From NCBI RefSeq assembly GCF_003182275.1, contig NZ_QGTR01000001.1, positions 410,130 to 474,129 on the forward strand: a stretch of 64,000 nucleotides of DNA. Direction: 5' to 3'. The first letter of the stretch is position 1, and every line of letters starts with the position of its first letter. Both the position numbers and the translations under genes were made by a program. The notes beneath the pieces are model-generated. The model did not search any database and was not told the origin of the DNA. It saw only the letters and a program-made list of their open reading frames with translations. Source of the DNA: Hoeflea marina (lineage in GTDB: Bacteria; Pseudomonadota; Alphaproteobacteria; Rhizobiales; Rhizobiaceae). This document shows positions 18,997-27,316 of the stretch, one piece after another.

Positions 18997-19881
18997 ATGA
19001 AGCCTTCCATCCCGACATCCATTCTTGCCGCCGCCATCGCGCTCGCCGTTTCGTCGCCGGCCTCCGCCGATCCGATTAAGGTCGGCAGCAAGAATTTTAC
19101 CGAGCAGTATATTCTCGGCGAAATGTACGCCGCCCTTCTTGAAAACGCCGGCTTCGAGGTCGAGCGCAAGATCAATCTCGGCGGCACGCTGATCGCCCAT
19201 CAGGCGCTGGTCAACGGCGATATCGATCTTTATCCGGAATATACCGGCACCGCTCTTTCCGCGGTCGTGAAGGGCGACATCTCGCCGGACGCGCAGAAAG
19301 TCTATGAGACGGTCAAGGATTTCTACTCGAAGGAATTCAAGCTGACCTGGCTGAAGCCGACCGGCATCAACAATGGCTATGCCATGGTCGTGCGCAAGGA
19401 CACCGCCGATGCCGACGGCCTGAAGACCTTGTCGGACCTCTCCAAGGTCGCCGGCACCCTCGTCATGGGCGGCGGCCCGGAATTCCCAGACCGTGCCGAC
19501 GGCCTGCCGGGCCTGAAGAGTGTCTACGGCATCGAGTTCAAGGAGTTCAAGCAGTTCGCCAAGCTCGGCCTGCGCTATGACGCTCTCGATCAGAAGAGCA
19601 TCGATGTGGCCAATGGCTATGCCACCGACTGGCAGATCGGCGCCAAGGGTCTTGTCGCGCTCGAAGACGACAAGGGCCTGTTTCCCCCCTATTTCGTGGC
19701 GCCCGTGGTGCGTCAGCAGGTGCTCGACGCCAATCCGAAGGTCACCGAGGTTCTGGAATCCCTGGGCTCCCACCTCGACAATGGAACGATGCGCAAGCTG
19801 AATGCCCAGGTTGAGGTCGACCATCAGGAGCCCGAGGACGTCGCCAAGGCGTTTCTCAAGGAAATCGGCCTGATCAAGTAG
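18997..19881 (+). CDS. Glycine betaine/osmoprotectant-type ABC substrate-binding protein (OsmF/ProX-like)
   Basis: Periplasmic receptor of 294 residues with a signal peptide (about 1-24, ending SPASA). It opens with the OpuAC/OsmF hallmark KVGSKNFTEQYILGEMYAALLE and has DIDLYPEYTGTAL, typical of receptors for choline, betaine and related quaternary amines; ergothioneine receptors (EgtU) belong to this fold. The next components are separated from it by the cyclodeaminase and PhnD-like genes. Betaine-binding aromatic residues cannot be assigned without a model. Ligand inferred as a trimethylammonium compound. Confidence 0.9.
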   Translation: MKPSIPTSILAAAIALAVSSPASADPIKVGSKNFTEQYILGEMYAALLENAGFEVERKINLGGTLIAHQALVNGDIDLYPEYTGTALSAVVKGDISPDAQKVYETVKDFYSKEFKLTWLKPTGINNGYAMVVRKDTADADGLKTLSDLSKVAGTLVMGGGPEFPDRADGLPGLKSVYGIEFKEFKQFAKLGLRYDALDQKSIDVANGYATDWQIGAKGLVALEDDKGLFPPYFVAPVVRQQVLDANPKVTEVLESLGSHLDNGTMRKLNAQVEVDHQEPEDVAKAFLKEIGLIK

Positions 19882-19890
19882 GACTGAAAC

Positions 19891-19925
19891 GGCTTGCGGC
19901 GGCGCCTCTCGCCCTGCCGCAAGCC
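19891..19925 (+). terminator. Hairpin after the binding-protein gene
   Basis: A perfect 10-bp stem (GGCTTGCGGC at 19891-19900 and GCCGCAAGCC at 19916-19925) with an inner GGCG/CGCC pair, just after the binding-protein stop. No T tract. Hairpins here often protect the receptor part of an ABC operon mRNA or attenuate downstream expression. Confidence 0.5.
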
Positions 19926-19999
19926 TATGCCCGAGGCACCGCCCGACCCGGGTCGCGCGCTTCAAACACAATGCTGCCGGCAACACGTGGAGACATCAC

Positions 20000-21004
20000 A
20001 TGCAGGAAATCTGGATCGACTATCTCAATGGACCCGACGTTCATGCGCTGGCCCTGACCGACGCGGAAATTCTGTCCGCCGTTGAACAGGCGCTCGCTGA
20101 TCAGGGGCGCGGCGAGACGGTGATCGAACCGCGCGTGCATCTGGTGCCGGAAAGCTCCGACAAGGGGCATTTCAACGTGCTGCGCGGCTATGTCAAATCG
20201 CTGGGTTATGCCGGCGTGAAGGTGGTCGGCGACTTCGTCGACAATTACAAGGTCGACCTGCCCTCAGAACTGGCGGTGCTCAATCTCTTCGATCCGCACA
20301 CGGGCGTGCCCAAGGCGATTGTCGACGCCACGGCCATCACCGACATGCGCACCGGCGCCGTCACCGCGATAGGGGCAAAATATCTCGCCCGCAAGGACAG
20401 CAAGATACTGGGCCATATCGGCGCGCGCGGCACCTCCTACTGGAATGTCCGGCTGCTCGACCATCTGTTTGACTTCGAGGAAATTCGCGTGCACTCGCGC
20501 CGCCCGGAAAGCCGCAACGCCTTTGCCGAACGGCTCGAACGCGATCTCGGCAAGAAGATCGTCGTGACGGACAATTGGGAGGACTGCCTGAAGGGTGCCG
20601 ACATCCTGGTGGAGGCCAGCCGTCTGCCGGAACCGACGCCGCTGTTCAAGACCGAGTGGGTCAAGAAGGGCGCCTTCGTCGTTCCCTACGGCACGATGAG
20701 CGCGCTCGAATTCGACCTGACCGACATCATGAGCAAGGTTGTCGTCGACGACTGGGGTCAGTGCGGTCCCGGCCGGCCGTATGGCGCGCTTCGCCGCCAC
20801 GTCGATGAAGGCAAGGTGACCGCCGAAAACCTGCATGCCGAAATCGGCCAGATCGTCTGTGGCGCCAGGCCCGGTCGCGAAAACGACGAGGAATCGATCC
20901 TGTTCTGGCATCGCGGCCTCTCCACCACCGACGTTGCGCTGGGCGCGGCGATGGTCGACAAGGCTGCAAAGCTCGGCATCGGCCAGCGCCTTCGTTTCGC
21001 CTGA
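20000..21004 (+). CDS. Ornithine cyclodeaminase/mu-crystallin family protein
   Basis: A 334-residue cytosolic NAD(P)-binding protein. The N-terminal half carries the substrate-site pattern (VIEPRVHLVPESSDKGHFNVLRGYV) and IVDATAITDMRTGAVTAIGAKYL; the Rossmann segment is KILGHIGARGTSYWNVRLL. Members include ornithine cyclodeaminase, alanine dehydrogenase and ketimine reductases, so the reaction cannot be fixed from sequence. It lies inside the lyase/ABC operon, where it may reduce or deaminate an intermediate. The initiation region has GGAGACATCACATG. Confidence 0.9.
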   Translation: MQEIWIDYLNGPDVHALALTDAEILSAVEQALADQGRGETVIEPRVHLVPESSDKGHFNVLRGYVKSLGYAGVKVVGDFVDNYKVDLPSELAVLNLFDPHTGVPKAIVDATAITDMRTGAVTAIGAKYLARKDSKILGHIGARGTSYWNVRLLDHLFDFEEIRVHSRRPESRNAFAERLERDLGKKIVVTDNWEDCLKGADILVEASRLPEPTPLFKTEWVKKGAFVVPYGTMSALEFDLTDIMSKVVVDDWGQCGPGRPYGALRRHVDEGKVTAENLHAEIGQIVCGARPGRENDEESILFWHRGLSTTDVALGAAMVDKAAKLGIGQRLRFA

Positions 21005-21013
21005 GGCCGCGGA

Positions 21014-21823
21014 ATGACGCCTTCGCCGATCGCCAATGCGCGGATGTACACTGTCGGCCCCGAGGTTCAGGCCCTCTGGGCCGGGCTGTTCGACCATGTC
21101 TCCGACCTATCGGGCGTCCCTCTGGAAGTGATTGCCCATCCCGCGCCGGCGCCGCTGGCTGACCTCTGGGCAAGGCCCGACCTGGGTGCCGTCTTCATGT
21201 GCGGGTATCCGTTCTCGATCCTTCCCGTCGAACAGAGGCCGCGGCCGCTGGCGGCGCCGGTCTCGATCAGGGAGTGGTCAGGCGACGGCCCCTGTTATGC
21301 CAGCCATGTGGTGGTCAGAAAGGGCGAAGCCCCCGAGGCGAACGGGCTTGGCGATTTGCGGTGGGGATGGACGGTTCGCGATTCCCAGTCGGGATACAAC
21401 GCCCTGCGCGAATATCTGGCCGGCTTGCCCCTTATGAACCGGGCTGTCGCGACCGATGGACCCCATCTCAATCCGGACGGCATTGGCGCAGCGCTCACCG
21501 AAGGCCGGATCGATATCGGCGCCATCGACGCCTATGCGTTCCAGCTGATGCAGATGCATGATCCCAGGCGGGTGGAGGCGGTCGACATCATCGCGACCAC
21601 GAAACGAGCGCCCGCACCCATGCTTGTGGCAGGCCGCACTCAACCGCAGGACATGATTGCCGCTTTGAAAATTGCCCTGCTAGGCCTTCACCAAAAGCCT
21701 GAGGGCCTTGCCCGGCTTGCTGCGCTGGGCCTTTCCCGCTTCGCCGATCCGGACCTTGCCGCGGTGGACGAACTGCCGGCGCGCGCGGCCGGCGCCGCCG
21801 AAACCCTGGGGGACGCATGGTGA
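21014..21823 (+). CDS. PhnD-like substrate-binding-fold protein without signal peptide
   Basis: A 269-residue protein resembling the phosphonate/phosphite-type periplasmic binding domain (PhnD): ANARMYTVGPEVQALWAGLFDHV at the start, DLGAVFMCGYPFSIL, VRDSQSGYNALREYL and LTEGRIDIGAIDAYAFQLM. No hydrophobic leader is seen, so the product should remain in the cytosol, unusual for this fold. It starts 9 bases after the cyclodeaminase stop. It may be an enzyme or sensor that uses a binding-protein fold, or an importer part exported by another route. Confidence 0.75.
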   Translation: MTPSPIANARMYTVGPEVQALWAGLFDHVSDLSGVPLEVIAHPAPAPLADLWARPDLGAVFMCGYPFSILPVEQRPRPLAAPVSIREWSGDGPCYASHVVVRKGEAPEANGLGDLRWGWTVRDSQSGYNALREYLAGLPLMNRAVATDGPHLNPDGIGAALTEGRIDIGAIDAYAFQLMQMHDPRRVEAVDIIATTKRAPAPMLVAGRTQPQDMIAALKIALLGLHQKPEGLARLAALGLSRFADPDLAAVDELPARAAGAAETLGDAW

Positions 21824-21866
21824 CGCAACAAGCGACAAGGTCGCCGACACATCAGGGAGCAGGACG

Positions 21867-22496
21867 ATGAAGTGGGTTCCCAAACATCTTGATACCTTGC
21901 TGGAAGCGCTGCTTCAGCATCTCTATCTCGTCGTCACGTCCGTGGGCATCGCGCTGGTGATCTCGCTGGTGATCGGCATCGCCAGCGCCCGCCACCCGCG
22001 CAGCTTCGGCCTGATCATCATCATCACCGGCGTGCTGTTTGCCATTCCGAGCCTGGCGCTGTTTGCGCTTTTCATTCCGGTCATGGGGATCGGCACGGCG
22101 CCGGCGATCACCGGTCTTTCGCTCTATTCGCTCATGATCCTGATCCGCAATATCGGCCTGGGCTTCCAGTCCATTCCCGACGACGTGATGGAAGCGGCCC
22201 ATGGCATGGGCTATGGCCGGGTCCGGCGCATCTGGGAGGTGGAACTGCCGATTGCCATGCCGTTCATCGTCGGCGGCATCCGCATTGCCGTCGTCACGGT
22301 GATCGGGATCGCCACGGTCGCCGCCTATATCAATGCCGGCGGGCTGGGCACCATCATCTTCCAGGGCATCGATCAGCGCTTTCCGGAAAAGATCATTGCC
22401 GGCGGCCTGATGACCTCCGCGCTGGCCTTGTCCGCCGACTATCTGCTCTCCTCGGCCGAAAAATATCTGCGCCGCAGAAATGGGAGGCCGGCATGA
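21867..22496 (+). CDS. Osmoprotectant-type ABC transporter permease 1 (OpuCB/YehW-like)
   Basis: A 209-residue inner-membrane permease with about five or six helices. The cytoplasmic coupling loop reads PDDVMEAAHGMGYGRVRRIWEVELPIAMPFIVGG (only its EAA core matters: EAAHGMG, ELPIAMP). The C-terminal helix pair includes VAAYINAGGLGTII, a hallmark of betaine-class permeases. ATG 21867 has GGAGCAGGA upstream and begins before helix 1. Its stop overlaps the next permease start (ATGA). Confidence 0.92.
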   Translation: MKWVPKHLDTLLEALLQHLYLVVTSVGIALVISLVIGIASARHPRSFGLIIIITGVLFAIPSLALFALFIPVMGIGTAPAITGLSLYSLMILIRNIGLGFQSIPDDVMEAAHGMGYGRVRRIWEVELPIAMPFIVGGIRIAVVTVIGIATVAAYINAGGLGTIIFQGIDQRFPEKIIAGGLMTSALALSADYLLSSAEKYLRRRNGRPA

Positions 22497-23128
22497 TCGT
22501 TGTCGAAGCGTTCAACTGGATCCTCGCACATCAGACCGAGTTTTTCTCCGCGTTCAACCGCCATCTGGCGCTGTGCCTGATCTCGCTTGCGATTGCGTCG
22601 GCAATCGCCTTGCCGCTCGGCTTTTGGGTTGCCCGCTCGCAAAAGGCGTCTTTCGTTGCGATCAACATCGCCGGGTCGCTGCGCTCCATCCCCAGCCTGG
22701 CGATCCTGGCAGGGACGATGCCTTTTCTCGGCATTGGCCTGCTGCCGTCGGTGGTGGCGCTGGTGGTGCTGGCCGTGCCACCGCTTCTGCTCAACACGGT
22801 GGTCGGTATCCGCGAGATCGAGCCGTCCATCATCGACGCCGCCGATGGCATGGGCATGGGCCGGCGCGAGATCCTCTGGCAGGTCGAATTGCCGCTGGCC
22901 GTTCCCTCCATCATCGCCGGAATTCGCACGGGCGCGATCCAGGTGATCGGCGGAGCCGCACTTGCGTCCTTTATCGGCGGCGGCGGTCTCGGTGATTTCA
23001 TCAATGCCGGCATCGCCATCATGAACATGCCACGACTTGTCGTCGGCGCCCTGCCTATCGCTCTGCTCGCCATTTTCGCCGAAGTTTTCTTCGGTTGGCT
23101 GCAGCGCTGGCTCACCCAGAGACGCTGA
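22493..23128 (+). CDS. Osmoprotectant-type ABC transporter permease 2 (OpuCD/YehY-like)
   Basis: A 211-residue permease, partner of the previous one. EAA-loop elements: DAADGMGMG and ELPLAVPSIIAG; the conserved stretch GGAALASFIGGGGLGDFINAG follows. Starts on an ATGA overlap with permease 1, indicating coupled translation. Two different permeases plus one ATPase match the Yeh/Opu-type importers of quaternary amines. Confidence 0.93.
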   Translation: MIVVEAFNWILAHQTEFFSAFNRHLALCLISLAIASAIALPLGFWVARSQKASFVAINIAGSLRSIPSLAILAGTMPFLGIGLLPSVVALVVLAVPPLLLNTVVGIREIEPSIIDAADGMGMGRREILWQVELPLAVPSIIAGIRTGAIQVIGGAALASFIGGGGLGDFINAGIAIMNMPRLVVGALPIALLAIFAEVFFGWLQRWLTQRR

Positions 23129-23147
23129 TCCCGGAAGGTCACATTGG

Positions 23148-24095
23148 ATGATTAAGCTCGAGCATGTAACCAAGAATTACGAAGGCAGCGGCCGCCACGC
23201 CGTCGATGGCCTCGATCTCGACATCGAGAATGGCACCACGGTCGCGCTGATTGGCCCTTCCGGCTGCGGCAAGACGACGACGATGCGGATGATCAACCGG
23301 CTGGAGCAGCCAAGCGCCGGTCGCGTTCTCGTCAATGGCGAGGACATTTCCGGGATCGACCCGCGCGATCTTCGCCGCCGCATCGGATATGTGATTCAGC
23401 AGGTCGGTCTCTTCCCCCACATGACCATCGAACGCAATGTGGCGACCGTGCCGCGGCTGCTCGGCTGGGACAAGGCCAGGACCGGTCGCCGTATCGACGA
23501 ACTGCTCGATCTGGTGGGCCTGGATCCCGCCGTGATGCGCAAGCGCCTTCCGCACGAACTGTCGGGCGGCCAGCGTCAGCGTGTGGGTTTCGCCCGCGCC
23601 TTGGCCGCCGATCCCGAAATCATGCTGATGGACGAACCCTTCGGGGCGATCGACCCGATCACCCGTGTCAAGCTTCAGGACGAGTTCCGCCTGATCCTGA
23701 AAAAGGTGAGCAAGACCGTCGTCATGGTCACCCACGATCTCGACGAGGCGATCAAGATGGGCGACCGCATCGCCATCATGCGCGACGGAAGGCTTCTGCA
23801 ATATGATACGCCGCAGGCGATTCTCGCCAAACCGGCTGATGATTTCGTGCGCAGCTTTCTGGGCAAGGATCGCGCCATAAAGCGCCTGAGCCTGATTGAA
23901 GTTGAAAGCATGATGTCCCCCGCTCGAGAGAATCCGAAAGGCGCGACGGTCTATCCGGGGGACAGCCTTCATATTGCCCTGTCCACGATCATTGCGGACG
24001 ATCTGGAAGGTGTGGACGTGGTTACCGTCGATGGCCATCGGGTCGGGTATCTCTCCCGTGACGCCCTTTTCGCGGCCCATACTGCGGCAGGATAG
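23148..24095 (+). CDS. Osmoprotectant-type ABC transporter ATP-binding protein
   Basis: A 315-residue ATPase: Walker A GPSGCGKTT, Q loop VIQQVGLFPHMT, signature LSGGQRQRV, Walker B IMLMDEPFGAID and H-loop VTHDLDEA. The C-terminal 60 residues form a short CBS-like regulatory segment (GDSLHIALSTI, VDGHRVGYLSRDAL), as in OpuCA/ProV-type ATPases. ATG 23148 is preferred over an earlier in-frame start at 23037 that lies inside permease 2. Last gene of the predicted lyase-transporter operon. Confidence 0.93.
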   Translation: MIKLEHVTKNYEGSGRHAVDGLDLDIENGTTVALIGPSGCGKTTTMRMINRLEQPSAGRVLVNGEDISGIDPRDLRRRIGYVIQQVGLFPHMTIERNVATVPRLLGWDKARTGRRIDELLDLVGLDPAVMRKRLPHELSGGQRQRVGFARALAADPEIMLMDEPFGAIDPITRVKLQDEFRLILKKVSKTVVMVTHDLDEAIKMGDRIAIMRDGRLLQYDTPQAILAKPADDFVRSFLGKDRAIKRLSLIEVESMMSPARENPKGATVYPGDSLHIALSTIIADDLEGVDVVTVDGHRVGYLSRDALFAAHTAAG

Positions 24096-24323
24096 TTGGC
24101 ACGACAGCCCAGATCTTGCAGTGCAAGCCTGGCCCGCCGGCCGCCAATGCGGCCAGGGAACGGCAATCACCCATGCGCGCCGGTCCGGATCGGTGTCCAT
24201 GTGGCCGCGCATTCGCGTCGGAGATTGACATCGGCGGGAGGAGGGGGATGCTGGGCCACTCCCATGATTTCCCGGCCGGAGGGCCGGCGCGGATCTCACT
24301 CCTCTCGAATAGTGAACTTTGGC

Positions 24324-25268
24324 ATGAATTCCAGCCGGCAAGGCTATCTGTTCGCGATCCTGGCGATCGTCATTTTCGGCATCCAGGACGGCATCTCCAA
24401 GCATCTGGGCGGGCTGTATCCGCCGGTCTTCATCACCTTCATGCGCTACATCGCCTTCGGCGCCTTCGTGCTGGTGATCTCGGCGCGGGCGCCGGGCGGC
24501 ATCCGCGAGGCGGCGCGCACCAGGCGGCCGCTGCTGCAGTGGTTCCGCGGCGTGCTGCTGGCCGTGCAGATCATCGTCGCCATCTACTGCTTCACCCGCG
24601 TCGGGCTGATCCAGAGCCAGGCGATCTTTGCCGGAGCGCCGATCTTCGTGGCCCTGCTGTCGATGCCCGTGCTGGGCGAGAAGGTGGGCTGGCGGCGCTG
24701 GCTGGCCATTCTCATCGGCCTGGCCGGCGTTATGATCCTGCTCGATCCCGTCCGGGTCTGGGCCGCCAGCGGCACGGCCGGCTGGACCGCGCTGCTGCCT
24801 GTGCTCGGCGCCTTCCTGCTCGCCATCTACGGCATCGCCACGCGGCTCGCCTCGCAGACCGACAGCGCCCGCACCAGCTTCTTCTACACCGGCGTTCCCG
24901 GCGTCGTCGTCATGGCGCTGATCGGACCCTTCTTCTGGGTCTGGCCCGATCCCCAGGGCTGGTTCTGGATCGGCCTGCTCTGCATCACCGGAATGAGCAG
25001 CCACTTCCTGCTGATCAAGGCCTATGCCGTGCTCGACGCCGTGGCCGTGCAGCCGATCAGCTATCTGCAACTGGTGGCGGGCGGTGTCATCGGCGTGTTC
25101 GTGTTCGGCGAGGCGCTCGGGCTGAACCTCATCGTCGGCGCGCTGATCGTCGTGGCCTCCGGCGTCTTCACGGTCTGGCGCGAGCATGTGGTCAGCCAGC
25201 GCCGCAGGCAGCAGGTGTTGGCCGAGGCGCGCGAGCCGGAGATCAGTGCCGGGCCCTTACAGCCCTGA
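24324..25268 (+). CDS. DMT-superfamily permease (EamA family)
   Basis: A 314-residue inner-membrane protein with ten predicted helices in two five-helix repeats, the EamA/RhaT-type drug-metabolite transporter layout. Family cues are IQDGISKHLGG in helix 1, FRGVLLAVQIIVAIYCFTRVG, the end of repeat one at LLSMPVLGEKVGWRRW, and FLLIKAYAVLDAVAVQPISYLQ with FVFGEAL in repeat two. ATG 24324 is the first start before helix 1. A 228-base leader separates it from the ABC operon. Substrate unknown. Confidence 0.88.
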   Translation: MNSSRQGYLFAILAIVIFGIQDGISKHLGGLYPPVFITFMRYIAFGAFVLVISARAPGGIREAARTRRPLLQWFRGVLLAVQIIVAIYCFTRVGLIQSQAIFAGAPIFVALLSMPVLGEKVGWRRWLAILIGLAGVMILLDPVRVWAASGTAGWTALLPVLGAFLLAIYGIATRLASQTDSARTSFFYTGVPGVVVMALIGPFFWVWPDPQGWFWIGLLCITGMSSHFLLIKAYAVLDAVAVQPISYLQLVAGGVIGVFVFGEALGLNLIVGALIVVASGVFTVWREHVVSQRRRQQVLAEAREPEISAGPLQP

Positions 25269-25321
25269 CCGGCGGCGCGCACGCGCACCGGACCTCGATG
25301 CAATGCCGGACCTGCTTCGAA

Positions 25322-26215
25322 CTAGGCGCCGGCGTTCAGGGCGTCGATCCTGCCGAAGGCGGCGGCGATGAAATCCATGAATACCCCGGCGCGGCGCGGC
25401 AACAGGCGGTGGCCGCCGTAAAGAATGTGAATCGGGACGAGGGGGGCCTCGAAGCCCGTGAGCAGCCGTTGCAGCCGTCCGGTTCTCAGCCCGCCCTCGA
25501 ATAGCCATGAGGGTCCGAGCGCGATGCCGAGGCCGGCCATGGCAGCCTCGCGCACGGCGTGCGGGGAATCGACGCGGAACCGGCCCGAGACACGCACCTC
25601 GGTTCCCGCAAAGCTCCATGAGGCGCCGGTCGACAGCAGGGAGTAGACGATGCAGTCGTGGCCAGCGAGATCCTCCGGCGTTTGCGGCACGCCACGGTCG
25701 TGCAGATAGCCGGTTTCCGCCACGCAGATGCGGCCGAATAGGCCGACGCGGCGCGCCCGCAACGCGCTGTCGCCGAGGTGCCCGATGCGCAAGGCAAGTT
25801 CCGCGCCCTCGTCGATCAGGTTGACGAAGCGGTCGGAGACCTGCAGGTCGAGGTCGAGGCCCGGATAGGTCTTGAGAAAGGTGGGGACCAGCGGCATGAC
25901 AAAATCATGCGCCAGCGCGGTCGGACAGGCCACCCGCAACAGGCCGGAGGGCGCCACCTCGCTGCCGATGGCGGATTCCGCCTCGTTGACCGCGTCGAGA
26001 ATGCGGCGTGCTTCGGCATAGTAGCGCTCGCCTTCGGGCGTGAGATTGAGCGTCCGCGTCGAGCGCTGCAGCAGCCGGATGCGGAGATGCTCCTCGAGCG
26101 CTGCGACGTAGCGGCTGACATTGGGCTGGCTGAGGCCGAGGTCGCGCGCGGCGGCGGAAAAGCTTCCCGTTTCCACCGTCCGGGCAAAGCACTGCATCAG
26201 AACGAAGCGATCCAT
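25322..26215 (-). CDS. LysR-family transcriptional regulator
   Basis: A 297-residue regulator. The N-terminal helix-turn-helix reads FARTVETGSFSAAARDLGLSQPNVSRYVAALEEHL (key turn SQPNVSR), followed by LLQRSTRTLNLTPEG, and the remaining 200 residues form the LysR effector domain. ATG 26215 (MDRFVLMQC) fits the family N-terminus; a start at 26239 would add eight residues. It is divergent from a short-chain dehydrogenase gene, which it probably controls from the 130-base gap between them. Inducer unknown. Confidence 0.9.
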   Translation of the reverse strand: MDRFVLMQCFARTVETGSFSAAARDLGLSQPNVSRYVAALEEHLRIRLLQRSTRTLNLTPEGERYYAEARRILDAVNEAESAIGSEVAPSGLLRVACPTALAHDFVMPLVPTFLKTYPGLDLDLQVSDRFVNLIDEGAELALRIGHLGDSALRARRVGLFGRICVAETGYLHDRGVPQTPEDLAGHDCIVYSLLSTGASWSFAGTEVRVSGRFRVDSPHAVREAAMAGLGIALGPSWLFEGGLRTGRLQRLLTGFEAPLVPIHILYGGHRLLPRRAGVFMDFIAAAFGRIDALNAGA

Positions 26216-26346
26216 CATCGGATCATTTATACGGTGCATGTATGAATATTATGCAAAACGACTGGCTTATAGCGAAGGACGCATAGGTGCATGGTCGGGG
26301 CAGAGAAGACGACACATCCGTCGCCTTCGGTTCCCAGGAGTTTTCC

Positions 26347-27099
26347 ATGTCACGACTTACCGGCAAACGCACGCTGATCACCGGCGGCACCAGCGGCATC
26401 GGCCTCGCCACCGCCAGGCGCTTTCTCGAGGAGGGCGCCCGTGTCATCGTCACCGGCGTCAATCCCGACAGCCTGGCCCGGGCGCGCGAGGAACTGGGGT
26501 CCGAGGTCCTGGTGCTCGGCGCCGATTCCGCCAGCGTCGAAGCGCAACGCGATCTCGGCCACAGGGTCGCCGCCGAATATGGCGCGCTCGACATCGCTTT
26601 CCTCAACGCCGGGGTTTCCGTCTGGCAGTCGATCGAGGACTGGTCGGAGGAGGGGTTCGACCGGTCCTTCGCCGTCAACGTCAAGGGGCCGTATTTCCTG
26701 ATCCAGGCCCTGCTGCCGGTGTTCGCCAACCCGGCCTCCGTCGTCCTCAACACATCGATCAACGCGCATGTCGGCGCTGCGCGCTCGTCGGTCTATGCCG
26801 CCACCAAGTCCGCCTTCCTCTCCATGAGCAAGACCCTGTCGACGGAACTGCTCGGGCGCGGCGTGCGCTTCAACGCCGTCAGCCCCGGTCCGGTGGACAC
26901 GCCGCTCTACGACAAGCTCGGCATACCCGACGGCTACCGCGCCCAGGTCGACAGCGACATCCGCGCGGGCATTCCCGCCGGCCGCTTCGGAACGCCCGGC
27001 GAGGTCGCCGACGCCGTGGTCTATCTCGCCTCCGACGAGTCGCGCTGGACGCTGGGCGCGGAAATCGTGGTCGACGGCGGACGGACGCTCAACGGCTGA
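26347..27099 (+). CDS. Short-chain dehydrogenase/reductase
   Basis: A 250-residue classical SDR. The NAD(P) fold starts ITGGTSGIGLATARRFL; LNAGVSV follows, and the catalytic motif is YAATKSAF (Tyr-x3-Lys) with INAHVG upstream as the serine-region variant (the usual Ser is replaced in NTSINAHVG by nearby residues). SPGPVDTPLY and the C-terminal GAEIVVDGGRTL complete the family. CCAGGAG lies upstream of ATG 26347. Substrate unknown. Confidence 0.9.
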   Translation: MSRLTGKRTLITGGTSGIGLATARRFLEEGARVIVTGVNPDSLARAREELGSEVLVLGADSASVEAQRDLGHRVAAEYGALDIAFLNAGVSVWQSIEDWSEEGFDRSFAVNVKGPYFLIQALLPVFANPASVVLNTSINAHVGAARSSVYAATKSAFLSMSKTLSTELLGRGVRFNAVSPGPVDTPLYDKLGIPDGYRAQVDSDIRAGIPAGRFGTPGEVADAVVYLASDESRWTLGAEIVVDGGRTLNG

Positions 27100-27113
27100 G
27101 GCTTCGGCCAAAA

Positions 27114-27150
27114 CCCGGTGCGGCAGGCCGGCAGCGCCCGCCGCACCGGG
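27114..27150 (+). terminator. Hairpin after the SDR gene
   Basis: A perfect 11-bp inverted repeat (CCCGGTGCGGC at 27114-27124, GCCGCACCGGG at 27140-27150) beginning 15 bases after the SDR stop. No T tract. It probably isolates the SDR gene from the sit operon. Confidence 0.6.
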
Positions 27151-27189
27151 GTGAACGCGGCCATTTCGCGCGCCGTGTCGAATTCTTAT

Positions 27190-27210
27190 TGCAATTCACT
27201 CGCATTTGCA
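27190..27210. promoter_or_regulatory. Fur/Mur-type dyad upstream of sitA
   Basis: A 21-base imperfect palindrome with outer arms TGCAA (27190-27194) and TTGCA (27206-27210), about 107 bases before sitA. Rhizobial sit operons are known targets of Mur (manganese-responsive Fur), whose sites carry TGCAA/TTGCA arms. The mur gene lies at the other end of the operon. Confidence 0.55.
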
Positions 27211-27316
27211 GAATAACTTCAGCCTTGGATGTTGTCCTCGTAGCGGTGGTTTCGATCCCGTGACGGAAAGTCTGCCGACAGATGCAATTCAGTCTCATTG
27301 GCCAGAGGAGTGAAGA

